The translations under genes were made by a program, and so were the position numbers. DNA of 36,756 nt from an uncultured Aquimonas sp. (GTDB taxonomy: Bacteria; Pseudomonadota; Gammaproteobacteria; Xanthomonadales; Xanthomonadaceae). The stretch covers positions 1 to 36,756 of the forward strand of contig NZ_CALART010000086.1 in NCBI RefSeq assembly GCF_937888285.1, given 5' to 3'. This document shows, in pieces, positions 22,104 through 30,719 of this stretch; the stretch's first letter is position 1, and the number at the start of each line of letters is the position of its first letter. The notes beneath the pieces were generated by a model. It worked only from the letters and a program-made list of their open reading frames with translations, had not been told where the DNA came from and did no database searches.

Positions 22104-22790
22104 TCAGGCAGGCCTGGTGCCGAACAGGATGCGCTTCTGCGCCTCGCTCATCGGGCCGCTGCGCTCCCAGGGCTTGCTCTTGGCATACGCGGCGATCGTT
22201 GCCGGCCTGGCCGCGATCGACTCGAACCAGCGCTGCAGATTCGGGAAGTCGGCCAGCCGCATGCCCTGGCGCTCGTGCGGCACGATCCACGGATAGCAGG
22301 CCATGTCGGCGATGCTGTAGTCGCCGGCGATGAAGGCGCGGTCGGCAAGGCGACGATCGAGCACGCCGTACAGACGCGCGGTCTCGCGCACATAGCGGTC
22401 GATCGCGTAGGGGATCTTCTCCGGCGCGTAGACATTGAAGTGGTGGTTCTGGCCGAGCATCGGCCCCAGCCCCGCCATCTGCCAGAACAGCCACTGCAGC
22501 ACCTCGTGGCGGCCGCGCAGGTCGGCGGGCAGGAAGCGCCCGGTCTTCTCGGCCAGGTACAGCAGGATCGCGCCGGACTCGAACAGACTGAGCGGCGCGC
22601 CGCCGCCCGCGGGCGCGTGATCGACCAGGGCCGGCATGCGGTTGTTCGGCGCGATCTTCAGGAAGTCCGGCTCGAACTGCGCGCCGCTGCCGATGTCGAC
22701 CGGCACGATGCGGTAGTCGAGACCGCACTCCTCCAGCATCAGGGTGATCTTGTGGCCGTTCGGCGTGGGCCAGTAGTACAGGTCGAGCAT
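22104..22790 (-). CDS. yfcG: Nu-class glutathione transferase / disulphide-bond oxidoreductase
   Basis: Protein of 228 residues closely resembling E. coli YfcG (215 residues). The N-terminal thioredoxin-like domain has 'YYWPTPNGHKITLMLEE', whose Thr-Pro-Asn segment replaces a catalytic cysteine and positions glutathione, and 'PNNRMPALVDH' with the cis-proline, then 'LFESGAILLYLAEKTG'. The helical C-terminal domain has 'QWLFWQMAGLGPMLGQNHHF' and 'YSIADMACYPW'. Nu-class enzymes reduce disulphides with two glutathione molecules in the cytoplasm. ATG 22790 gives the exact family N-terminus. No operon partner is required, but the GGDEF gene follows on the same strand after 81 bases. Confidence 0.9.
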   Translation of the reverse strand: MLDLYYWPTPNGHKITLMLEECGLDYRIVPVDIGSGAQFEPDFLKIAPNNRMPALVDHAPAGGGAPLSLFESGAILLYLAEKTGRFLPADLRGRHEVLQWLFWQMAGLGPMLGQNHHFNVYAPEKIPYAIDRYVRETARLYGVLDRRLADRAFIAGDYSIADMACYPWIVPHERQGMRLADFPNLQRWFESIAARPATIAAYAKSKPWERSGPMSEAQKRILFGTRPA

Positions 22791-22942
22791 GCGGACGAGA
22801 CCTTGGGAGTGGAGCCCGCAGTGTGACCGCGTTGCGGCCAAGGCGACGTGCACGCTCGCCAGCCGCCACGGGACGCTGAAACGGCGGCGCCGCGCGATCC
22901 CGACTGCGGGTGGCGCGCGCGGCGCCTGGGCCGCTACAGCCG

Positions 22943-23794
22943 TCAGCGCAGGCTGCGGATCTCGATCGGCGTCGCCAGCACCGGCTGGCCATCCGCGCCG
23001 AGCTGGCTGAACTGCAGGCGCGCCGCTGCACCGTCGACGAAATCGATGGCGAACTCGCCGGCCTCATCGACCTGTTCGCGCGCCACCGCGGCCAATTCGC
23101 AGTCCGGGTTGGGGTACTGCAGGGTGCAGGCGTAGGGCTGGCCCGTCAGGCGATAGACCACGCCTTCGACCCGCGTCGGCGTGACCCACGCGCTGTTGGC
23201 CAGCAGATACCAGCGCGGCGCGCCGGCGCTGTCGAAGTTCATCCACATGCCGACCAGGCTGTCGGCCTCGCCCACGCGCGACTGCACCAGGGTCAGGCCA
23301 GAGCCACTGAAGCGCGGCGAGTACCAGGCGCCTTCGACGTTGAAGGCGCTGAAAGCAGGGGCATCCTGCCCGCTGCCCTGCACGGTCAGATCGAAAGTCG
23401 ACAGCCATTCCGTTCCGCCGGCGACCAGTGCGATCTCGACGATGCCGGCGAAGTCGGCGGGAAAGCTGAGGTTTTCGATGCGCTGCTCGAAGGGGGTCAG
23501 CACCGCGGCGCAGGCCTGGGTGATCGGCCTCGCCTCCAGCACCAGCACGCGTCGATGCCCTTCGCCCTCGAAGCCAAGCAGGCGCGGCACACAGCTGTCC
23601 AGCCAGACGCCGCTGAACACCAGGGTGAAGGCTTCGCCGGCGCGGACGACCCGCGGCGCGGCCTGGTCGGCCTGCACCGCGCGCAGCTCGAAGTCGGCCT
23701 TGGCCTCTGCACGGACTTCCCCCGCTGCGGCGAGCGCCAGCAGACTCGACAGCACGATCAGAAGGGAACAGGTGAACGCAGGCATCCGGTTCAT
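22943..23794 (-). CDS. Secreted protein with a 'GAWYSP..SGSG' domain
   Basis: Exported protein of 283 residues. It has the signal peptide 'CSLLIVLSSLLALAAAGEVRA' and GAGGAG eight bases before ATG 23794. The first half is unrecognised, with cysteines in 'DSCVPRLL' and 'TQACAAV' that could pair. The second half has 'VEGAWYSPRFSGSGLTLVQ' followed by 'LVGMWMNFDSAGAPRWYLL', a pattern that recurs in secreted proteins of Lysobacterales and some betaproteobacteria ('G.WY.P..SG.G', then 'WY.YD..G.P.WY'), of unknown function. There is also a second cysteine pair ('YACTLQYPNPDCEL'). It ends with 'IEIRSLR', without the GFE-type tail of the 15966-17585 product. The 204 bases upstream to the kinase stop codon contain no other gene. 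Confidence 0.8.
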   Translation of the reverse strand: MNRMPAFTCSLLIVLSSLLALAAAGEVRAEAKADFELRAVQADQAAPRVVRAGEAFTLVFSGVWLDSCVPRLLGFEGEGHRRVLVLEARPITQACAAVLTPFEQRIENLSFPADFAGIVEIALVAGGTEWLSTFDLTVQGSGQDAPAFSAFNVEGAWYSPRFSGSGLTLVQSRVGEADSLVGMWMNFDSAGAPRWYLLANSAWVTPTRVEGVVYRLTGQPYACTLQYPNPDCELAAVAREQVDEAGEFAIDFVDGAAARLQFSQLGADGQPVLATPIEIRSLR

Positions 23795-23998
23795 GGCAGG
23801 GCTCCTCGGGTCGAATCGGGACGGCAGATGGACGCGTCACGCGCCTGCCAAGGGCGGCTGCGACAACTGTCCGCCTTGCTTCATACCATCACCCGGCCTG
23901 CATGTCCGTTGCGGAATTGTCGGCCGACCGTAGAAACACGTCGTCAAGCGCGTCAGATCAAGCCTTTGCGCGTCGTTGCGCCGGGCCGCGAGCGGCGC

Positions 23999-26900
23999 CT
24001 ATCCTGCCGCAGGCGGACGCTCCCGCCGCTTCGACAGGGCCGCGATCAGCGCGCGCAGGGCCGCGGGCCGCACCGGTTTGTTGAGCAGCGGATAGCCGGC
24101 CTCGCGACAGCGGCGCTGCAGCGCGTCGCCGCTTTCCGCGGTGATCAGGGCGCCGGGCGGCGGCGTGGGTGCCAGCTCGCGCCGCAGGATGTCGAGGACC
24201 GCCAGGCCGTCGAGACTCTCGCCCAGATGCAGATCGATCAGCAGCATGTCCGGACGCGCCTGGCGCACCTGCTGCAGCGCCGGCTCCAGCCCGGTCACGG
24301 TGTCGACCTGCAGGCCCCAGCGTTCGAGCAGGGCACGCATGCCTTCGAGGATGCTCGGGTCGTTGTCGACGCAGAGCACGCGCAGGCCGGCGACCGGGCC
24401 CGGGCTGCTTTCAACCACTCGCGGCGCCACGATGTCGGCCAGCGCCGCGCGCGGCGCGCGCACGCTGAACACGCTGCCGCGGCCGGGCAGCGAGCGCAGC
24501 GCGATCGGATGATCGAGCATGCGGGCGATGCGCTCGCAGATCGAGAGGCCAAGACCGAGGCCCTTCTCGCCCCAGGGCGAAGGCTGGTCGAGCCGGTGGA
24601 ACTCCTGGAAGATCGCGGCGCTGTGCTCGGAGGAAATGCCCGGGCCGGTGTCCCAGACCTGGAACTCGACGCTGTCGCCGCGCGCCCGCACGGCCAGCAG
24701 CACGCCGCCGTGCTGGGTGTAGCGCAGGGCGTTGGCGACGAAGTTCTGCAGGATGCGCCGCAGCAGGCCGCGGTCGCTGCGCAAGGCCAGCGGCGGCGCG
24801 TGCACGCGCAGCTCCAGCCCGCGCTGTTCGGCCATCGGGGCGAACTGTTCCTGCAGCGAATGACAGAGCTCGGCGGCCGCGAACACGGTGGGCTCGGGCT
24901 TCAGCGAGCCGGAGTCGAGGCGGGAGATGTCGAGCAGGCCGTCGAGCAGGTCTTCGGCGGCGCGCAGCGCGCTGTCGATGCGCGAGGACAGCAGCCGCGA
25001 ATCGGGGTCGGCATGCGGCTTGGCCGCGAGTGCCGCGGTGAACAGGCGGGCAGCGTTCATCGGCTGCAGCAGGTCGTGGCTGGCAGCGGCCAGAAAACGG
25101 GTCTTGGACTGGTTGGCGGCTTCGGCCTCCTGCTTGGCGGCGCGCTGGGCCTCAAGCGCATGGGTGAGTTCGCCGGTGCGCTGGGCGACGCGCTGCTCCA
25201 GGGTCTCGTTGGCATCGATCAGCGCGTGCTCGACGCGCTTGTAGGCGGTGACGTCGGTGAAGGTGGTGACGAAGCCGCCGCCGGGCATGGGCCGGCCGCG
25301 CATCTCGATCACGCTGCCGTCGGCGCGCACGCGCTCGAACACGTGCGGGCTGCCGCGCTGCATGTAGCGCACGCGCTTGGCGACATGCTCGTCGACATCG
25401 CCGGGCCCGCACTCGCCGCGCTCGGCGTTGAAGCGGATCAGGTCGGCGACCGGGCGGCCGACATAGACCATGCCCTCCGGGTACTCGAACATCTCCAGGT
25501 AGCGCCGGTTCCAGGCGACCAGGCACATCTCGGCATCGACCACGCTGATGCCCTGCGAGATGTTCTCCAGCGTCGCCGACAGCAGCTCGCGGTTGAAGCG
25601 CAGCTCCTGCGAGGCCTCGTCGAGCAGCGAGACGACTTCGCCGAGGTCGAGGCCCGATCCGCGCAGGGCGGTGGTCAGCACGCGCCGCGCCGAGGCGCCG
25701 CCGATGGCGCCGGCCAGCAGGCGTTCGGTGTACTGCAGCAAGCCGCGCTCGGCGGCGTCGGCATCCGCCAGCTCACGCCCGGTTTCGCGGGCGTAGTCCT
25801 CGAAGGCACGGGCGGTGGCGCGCGCACCGAGGATGCGCTCGGCGATCAGTCGCAGGTCCGCCACCGAAAGCCGGCCGCGCCACTCGGTGACCGCACCGAC
25901 GGGGCGCCGGTACCAGGGGTCGAGAAAGGGCAGCGCACGCAGGCGCTCGTCGATGCTGGGGCGATAGCGCAGCGACAGCAGGATCAGCGCCGCGCTGTTG
26001 AGCAGCAGGGTCCAGAAGGTGCCGTGGGTGATCGCGTTCCAGCCGCTCAGCCCGAACAGCGCCTGCGGCTCCAGGAAGACGAAGCCGAACGGCCCGCTGC
26101 GCGTCCACTCGGCGTCCATCCAGCCAGCGTTGGCCAGCGTCGGCAGCAGCAGGGTGTAGGTCCAGACGGCGAAGCCGGCGCACAGCCCGCCGATCGCGCC
26201 GATGCGGCTGGCGCCGCGCCAGTACAGGCCGGCGATGATCGCCGGTGCGAACTGGGCCACGGCCACGAAGGACAGCAGACCGATCTCGGCCAGATTGCTG
26301 TGGGTCTCGGCGGCGCGGTGGTAGGCGTAGGCCAGCAGGGCGAGCACGACGATGGTGATGCGGCGGACGCGCAGCACGAGCACCGAGAGATCGGGCGGTG
26401 CCCCCTGCGCGTAGCGGCTGGTGCGCAGCAGGGCCGGCACCACCAGGTCGTTGCTGACCATGGTCGCCAAGGCGACGGTGGCGACGATCACCATGCCGGT
26501 CGCCGCCGAGAAGCCACCGAGGTAGGCGAACAGCGCCAGTGCGTTCTCGCCGGCGGCCAGCGGCAGCCGCAGGACGTAGGAGTCCGGATGCACGCCGCTG
26601 CCGGCGAACAGCGATGTGCCGGCCGCGGCGATCGGCAGCACCAGCACGCAGATGACCACGAGGTAGAGCGGGAACAGCCAACGCGCATAGCGCAGGTCGC
26701 CGGGGTTCTCGCACTCGACGACGCCGACCTGGAACTGGCGCGGCAGGCAGAACATGGCGAGGAAGGCCAGCACGGTCTGGGCGATGAAGCCGTTCGGCAT
26801 GGCGTCCAGGCCCTGGGCGGCCAGCGTGCGTCCGGACAGGGGGTTCCAGTCCTCGGGCACGTAGTGCAGCGCGAACAGGCCGACCGCGATGAAGGCCAGC

Positions 26901-27508
26901 AGCTTGACCAGGGATTCCAGCGCCACCGCCAGCATCAGGCCGTGGTGGTGTTCGGTGGCGTCGACCTGGCGGGTGCCGAACAGGATCGCGAACACCGCCA
27001 GCAGCACGGCGAGATAGAAGGCCGAATCGGCCAGCACCGCCTGGCCACCCGCCACGGCCTCGGTGCCGCTGAGCACCGCGATGCTCATGGCGCCTGCCTT
27101 GAACTGCAGGGCGATGTAGGGCACCGCGGCGATCACGGCGATCACCGTCACCAGGGCGGCCAGGCCCTGCGACTTGCCGAAGCGGCTGCCGATGAAGTCG
27201 GCGATCGAGGTGATCGACTGCTCGCGGGCGATGTGGATGAGGCGCCGCATGATCCCGCTGAAGAACAGGAACAGCAGGATCGGCCCCAGGTAGATCGGCA
27301 GGAAGGCCCAGCCGTTGGAGACCGCGGTGCCGACCGCACCATAGAAGGTCCAGGACGAGCAGTACACCGCCAGCGCCAGGCTGTAGACGATGGGCCTCAG
27401 CCAGGTCCGCTCGGGATACAGCGGACGGCGATCGCCGTAGTAGGCGACCGCGAACAGGATCGCGATATAGACCAGCGAAACCAGCAGCAGCACCCACCCG
27501 GCGATCAT
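23999..27508 (-). CDS. SLC5-type hybrid sensor histidine kinase, CrbS-like
   Basis: Protein of 1169 residues. The first 500 or so form a sodium/solute symporter-like module of about 13 membrane helices ('LLLVSLVYIAILFAVAYYGD', 'SSWTFYGAVG', 'IADFIGSRFGKSQGLAALVT'). A linker of the STAC type and a PAS domain (about 640-770, 'LENISQGISVVD') follow. The kinase core has H811 in 'AAASHDLLQPMNAARLF' and an HATPase with 'NFVANALRYT', 'DTGPGIS' and 'GLGLGLSICERI'. The C-terminal receiver has D1092 in 'LLIDLHLGE' and K in 'LLNKPV'. All catalytic residues are present. GGGGAGGGG precedes ATG 27508; the frame is open further upstream, but without any membrane-protein sequence. The layout matches CrbS/MxtR, which senses acetate or related carbon signals and pairs with CrbR. 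Other SLC5 kinases (CbrA) lack the receiver. Confidence 0.9.
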   Translation of the reverse strand: MIAGWVLLLVSLVYIAILFAVAYYGDRRPLYPERTWLRPIVYSLALAVYCSSWTFYGAVGTAVSNGWAFLPIYLGPILLFLFFSGIMRRLIHIAREQSITSIADFIGSRFGKSQGLAALVTVIAVIAAVPYIALQFKAGAMSIAVLSGTEAVAGGQAVLADSAFYLAVLLAVFAILFGTRQVDATEHHHGLMLAVALESLVKLLAFIAVGLFALHYVPEDWNPLSGRTLAAQGLDAMPNGFIAQTVLAFLAMFCLPRQFQVGVVECENPGDLRYARWLFPLYLVVICVLVLPIAAAGTSLFAGSGVHPDSYVLRLPLAAGENALALFAYLGGFSAATGMVIVATVALATMVSNDLVVPALLRTSRYAQGAPPDLSVLVLRVRRITIVVLALLAYAYHRAAETHSNLAEIGLLSFVAVAQFAPAIIAGLYWRGASRIGAIGGLCAGFAVWTYTLLLPTLANAGWMDAEWTRSGPFGFVFLEPQALFGLSGWNAITHGTFWTLLLNSAALILLSLRYRPSIDERLRALPFLDPWYRRPVGAVTEWRGRLSVADLRLIAERILGARATARAFEDYARETGRELADADAAERGLLQYTERLLAGAIGGASARRVLTTALRGSGLDLGEVVSLLDEASQELRFNRELLSATLENISQGISVVDAEMCLVAWNRRYLEMFEYPEGMVYVGRPVADLIRFNAERGECGPGDVDEHVAKRVRYMQRGSPHVFERVRADGSVIEMRGRPMPGGGFVTTFTDVTAYKRVEHALIDANETLEQRVAQRTGELTHALEAQRAAKQEAEAANQSKTRFLAAASHDLLQPMNAARLFTAALAAKPHADPDSRLLSSRIDSALRAAEDLLDGLLDISRLDSGSLKPEPTVFAAAELCHSLQEQFAPMAEQRGLELRVHAPPLALRSDRGLLRRILQNFVANALRYTQHGGVLLAVRARGDSVEFQVWDTGPGISSEHSAAIFQEFHRLDQPSPWGEKGLGLGLSICERIARMLDHPIALRSLPGRGSVFSVRAPRAALADIVAPRVVESSPGPVAGLRVLCVDNDPSILEGMRALLERWGLQVDTVTGLEPALQQVRQARPDMLLIDLHLGESLDGLAVLDILRRELAPTPPPGALITAESGDALQRRCREAGYPLLNKPVRPAALRALIAALSKRRERPPAAG

Positions 27509-27588
27509 CAGGCCCCTCCCCGGGGTGATCCGGTCCGACACCTGCGCCACCTGTGCCGGGTCGCGCCGGGCGCGACTCGAACGGTGGA

Positions 27589-27774
27589 CTAGCGTGTTTT
27601 CTTGTGGGGTCGGATGGTAGCAGCCGCAGCCTGGGGCGCCGCTCCGCGCGGCGTGCCGCGGCGACAGGCGTCCGAGCAGTAGATCACCGCGTCCCAGCAG
27701 CGCTCCCAGCGTTTGCGCCAGCTGAAGGGGCGCTGGCAGACCGGACAGGTCTTTTCCGGCAGGGGCTTCTTCAT
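27589..27774 (-). CDS. DUF2256 small zinc-binding-like protein
   Basis: Protein of 61 residues: 'MKKPLPEKTCPVCQRPFSWRKRWERCWDAVIYCSDACRR', then a basic tail. This is the DUF2256 family, with CPxC and CSxxC cysteine pairs that probably bind zinc. ATG 27774 overlaps the TGA of the phosphopantetheinyl transferase gene (ATGA), so the two are coupled. The function is unknown; in other genomes such genes often lie next to cryptochrome/photolyase genes, which are not seen here. Confidence 0.85.
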   Translation of the reverse strand: MKKPLPEKTCPVCQRPFSWRKRWERCWDAVIYCSDACRRGTPRGAAPQAAAATIRPHKKTR

Positions 27775-28481
27775 GCGGCCGAGCCGGCTTCCAGCGATGC
27801 GTGCTGCAGCTGCTGTGCGGGCAGCAGGCGCAGCAGACACAGCGGCCGCGCCGGCGGCGTCTGCGCCAGCGCCGCGCAGTGGCCCGGCGCTGCCGCCAGG
27901 GTCCGCAGCAGGAAGCGTCCACCGTGCGCGAGTTCGAGTTCGCCCTCGGCGGCCTCGAAACTCGCCGGATCGGTGCGCAGGCCGAGCCCGCAGGCCTTGA
28001 GCGCCGCTTCCTTGCGGGTCCAGCTTTCGGTCAGCAGTTCGACGCGATGGGCCAGCGGCGCGCGCCGCCAGCGTTCCAGCTCGGTTGGCGCCAGGATCTG
28101 GCGGGCCAGCACCTCGGTATCGCGCTGGATCAGGGCCTCGATGTCGATGCCCACCGGCGCGCTGTCCAGCGCCAGCAGGGCTTGGCCGCCGCAGTGGCTG
28201 AGCGAGAAGTGCAGGTCGGGGACATCGGCCAGCACCGGCTTGCCGAGCGCGTCGGCGACGATCCGCAGGGACTGCGCGGGCTGCGCGGTGGCCCAGCCAA
28301 GCAGGCGGCGCAGGGCCGTATGCGCGGCGATGAAGCGCCGCTGCAGCAGCGGCGTGGCGAAGCGCACGGCGCGCGCGCGCTCCTCGCTGTCGAGCAGCTC
28401 GAAGTCGGCTTCGAGGGCGTCGAGATGCAGGGCGACCACGCGCGTGCAGGCGGCGTCCTGCAGCAGGGACCTCGCAGTCAC
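27771..28481 (-). CDS. 4'-phosphopantetheinyl transferase (Sfp type)
   Basis: Protein of 236 residues that transfers phosphopantetheine from coenzyme A to a serine of acyl or peptidyl carrier proteins. Motifs: H96 in 'HFSLSHCGG', D113 and E115 in 'VGIDIEAL' for magnesium, and 'WTRKEAALKACGLGL' (W154, K157, E158). The length is typical of Sfp/EntD-type enzymes, which serve secondary metabolism or fatty-acid-like synthases rather than the AcpS housekeeping type. The start is GTG 28481 with GGAG about eleven bases upstream. No carrier-protein or synthase gene is in the window, so its client lies elsewhere. It is followed by DUF2256 with a 4-base overlap. Confidence 0.9.
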   Translation of the reverse strand: MTARSLLQDAACTRVVALHLDALEADFELLDSEERARAVRFATPLLQRRFIAAHTALRRLLGWATAQPAQSLRIVADALGKPVLADVPDLHFSLSHCGGQALLALDSAPVGIDIEALIQRDTEVLARQILAPTELERWRRAPLAHRVELLTESWTRKEAALKACGLGLRTDPASFEAAEGELELAHGGRFLLRTLAAAPGHCAALAQTPPARPLCLLRLLPAQQLQHASLEAGSAA

Positions 28482-28595
28482 GGGTGCGGTGCTCCAGCGG
28501 GGATTCGAAGCGGCAAGTATGCCGCGGCCGCCGCTGGGCTTCGCGGTCGGGCATGCCGCGCGCCGGCGGTCCGCGCCGGCGGCGCAGGGCGGCGC

Positions 28596-29942
28596 TCAGT
28601 CGCGTCGATACAGGATGCCCAGGAAATAGCGGTTCTCCTCGAAGGCCTGGCTGGCGAGGTCGCTGCTGCGGCGCGCGCGGCTGGCGCCGACCTCCACTTC
28701 GAGGTTGCGCAGCCACTGCCAGCGCAGGGCCAGACCGACCAGGCTGTCCTGGTCCTCGCGGGCGTCGAGCAGGTATTCGCGTCGATCGATGCTGGCATAC
28801 AGGTTGAGGCTCAGGGTCTCGCGCAGGGGCCGCGACAGGCCGAGGCTGGCGCCGCGCACCTTCTGGTCGAGTGCGTCGCTGCGCGCGTAGTCCTGGTCGC
28901 GCCAGTAGGCGTCGATGCGCGAGAACAGGCCCGCGCCGCGGCGGGTGTGGCCGATGCCGAAACGGGTGTCGCGGTAGACGTCAGGGTTGAGGAAGGTGCT
29001 GCGCAGGCTGGGCAGCCCCACCGGGAGTTCGAAGTCCTCCAGGCGCGGCGCCGCGCCGATCAGGTCGGCGACCGCATCGGAGTACTGGCGGGCCGCGCTC
29101 AGTTCGACGCTCTGCGCTTCGTCCGGCAGCCAGCGTGCGTTGAGCCGCAGCAGGCTGCCGTCGCGCGATTCGGCATCCTCGAAGTCGATCCGGCTGGCGC
29201 CCACGTCGATCGACAATTCGGTGCGGGCGGCGCGGCGGTCCCAGCGCAGGAAGCCGTCGAGACGCTCGAAGGACTGCACGGTGGCGCTGGTCCGCTCGAA
29301 GCGCGTATCGCTGTACTCGAGGTGGGCAGAGCCCGCATGGGTGGTCGAGAACTGGCGCAGGCCGCGCAGGGCGAGGTTCCAGCGGTCGCTGTTGAATTCG
29401 CGCGTGCGCTGGGCCCAGGAGTCGACATAGCGCAGCTCGGCCAGCACGCGGGTGCGCGGATCCGGGCGCAGGCTGAGCGTGGGACCGGTCACCAGCACAT
29501 TGGTGCGCTGCTGGTTGTCCGGGCGGTCGATGGCGAAGGCGTCGATGGGCTGGCGGCCGAGGTAGTCCTCGAAGCTCCAGCTCAGGCGCTCGGGCAGGAT
29601 CCGCCAGGCCGCGCTCAAGCCCATGCGCGTCCGCAGCTCGCTGTCGAAGGCGCCGTCGCGGTAGTCGCGGAATTCGGCGTCCCCCGCCGCCTGCACGCTG
29701 AAGCGCTCGCCGTCGCCGGACAGGGCGAAGGCCAGGTTCGGCAGCAGCACGGTTTCGCTGATCGGCTCGGCCGGCGTACGCCGGATGTTGTCGCTGTGCT
29801 CGATGCCCAGGCCGAGCCGGTAGTCCAGCCTCAGCGGGCGCTCGCCGGCGACCTGGGCCTGCAGCGGCAGGCATGCGAGGGCCAAGGCTGTGGCGAGCGT
29901 CGCTGCGGCGGCCACGGGAGGCGTTCTGGTTTGCAATGCCAT
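28596..29942 (-). CDS. Outer-membrane beta-barrel protein of the EPS operon
   Basis: Protein of 448 residues with a signal peptide ('AATLATALALACLPLQAQ') and many amphipathic strands rich in Arg, Tyr, Asp and Leu ('LSWSFEDYLGRQPIDAF', 'LRYVDSWAQRTREFNSDRWNLALRG', 'ALRWQWLRNLEVEVGASRARR'). It ends in strand-like sequence. This type of barrel is found in EPS clusters of the Vps/XrtA kind (TIGR03016-like), where it probably forms the outer-membrane exit or anchors the export machinery. GAGGAG lies before ATG 29942 at normal spacing. It follows the degenerate ATPase gene by 48 bases and is the last EPS gene of the leftward operon. Confidence 0.8.
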   Translation of the reverse strand: MALQTRTPPVAAAATLATALALACLPLQAQVAGERPLRLDYRLGLGIEHSDNIRRTPAEPISETVLLPNLAFALSGDGERFSVQAAGDAEFRDYRDGAFDSELRTRMGLSAAWRILPERLSWSFEDYLGRQPIDAFAIDRPDNQQRTNVLVTGPTLSLRPDPRTRVLAELRYVDSWAQRTREFNSDRWNLALRGLRQFSTTHAGSAHLEYSDTRFERTSATVQSFERLDGFLRWDRRAARTELSIDVGASRIDFEDAESRDGSLLRLNARWLPDEAQSVELSAARQYSDAVADLIGAAPRLEDFELPVGLPSLRSTFLNPDVYRDTRFGIGHTRRGAGLFSRIDAYWRDQDYARSDALDQKVRGASLGLSRPLRETLSLNLYASIDRREYLLDAREDQDSLVGLALRWQWLRNLEVEVGASRARRSSDLASQAFEENRYFLGILYRRD

Positions 29943-29990
29943 GGGGGTGCTCCTCGGGTCGGCGCCAGCGGGCAGGCCGCGGCGTGAGGC

Positions 29991-30719
29991 TCAGTTCGGA
30001 ACGCGGTTGAAGGCGACGCCGGCGAGGCGGACGCGGTCGAGCACGGCGATGGCTTCCTGCACGGCCGTCGGCGTATCGCGGCCGTAACCGGCAACCAGCA
30101 CCGACAGCTCGGCCATGGTCGAGAGAATCCGGGCATCCGGCGAAGCGGCGACGGCGGGCGCATCGAGGATCACGCTGACCGCGTCGCTGGTGCCGCGCAG
30201 CGAGTCCAGCAGCAGGCGCATCCGCGCCGAGCCCAGCAGGTCGCCGCTGGCTTCGCGGCGCGGTCCGGCCGGCACCAGCAGCAGGCGCGGCACGCCCGTG
30301 GCGTGCACGACCTGCTCGACGCGGTCGACCCGCCCTTCGAGGAAGTCGACCAGGCCATAGGCGTCGGCGGCGACATCCACCCGGCGATGCAGCTGCGGTG
30401 CGCGCAGGCAGCAGTCCACCAGGATGACCGTGCGGCGCTCGTCGAAGGCCATCGCCGAGGCGAGGTTCAGCGAGACGAAGCTGCCGCCGCTGCCGTGAGC
30501 GACCGGCACTACCAGCAGGCTCAGGCTGCCGCCGCCGACCCGGGCGAGCAGCTGGGTGCGCAGATCGCGGAAGGCGTCGGCCGGCCGCGAATCCGCCATG
30601 TCGTGACTGACGATGCGGCGCGCCTGCAGCTGGCTGCCGGTGAACGGCGCGAGGCTGCCGCTGCGCTGGGCCAGCGCCTTGCCGACCTGCTGTGGTTCGA
30701 CTTCGTGACGCTTGCTCAC
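29991..30719 (-). CDS. CpsD/CapB-like ATPase with a degenerate nucleotide site
   Basis: Protein of 242 residues related to the tyrosine autokinases and MinD-like ATPases that partner with chain-length determinants. The fold markers are there: 'AFRDLRTQLLARV', 'VVPVAHGSGGSFVSLNLASAM', 'VILVDCCLRAPQLHRR', 'VILDAPAV'. The Walker A lysine is replaced (G79 in 'GSGGSF' instead of GKT/S), and in Walker A' the second aspartate is cysteine ('VDCCLR', C104). There is no tyrosine-rich C-terminal tail; the protein ends 'AFNRVPN'. It is therefore unlikely to hydrolyse ATP or autophosphorylate in the usual way and may act as a scaffold. GTG 30719 overlaps the stop of the chain-length gene (GTGA). The open frame extends far upstream antisense to neighbouring genes, which I reject. 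Confidence 0.8.
   Translation of the reverse strand: MSKRHEVEPQQVGKALAQRSGSLAPFTGSQLQARRIVSHDMADSRPADAFRDLRTQLLARVGGGSLSLLVVPVAHGSGGSFVSLNLASAMAFDERRTVILVDCCLRAPQLHRRVDVAADAYGLVDFLEGRVDRVEQVVHATGVPRLLLVPAGPRREASGDLLGSARMRLLLDSLRGTSDAVSVILDAPAVAASPDARILSTMAELSVLVAGYGRDTPTAVQEAIAVLDRVRLAGVAFNRVPN

Noticed and set aside
22910..27592. A 1560-codon plus-strand open frame spanning the antisense of the GST upstream region, a secreted protein and the sensor kinase
   Set aside because: It is antisense to several genes with clear motifs. Its composition (Gln/Ala/Gly/Arg/His-rich, no domain) is the usual by-product of GC-rich third codon positions.
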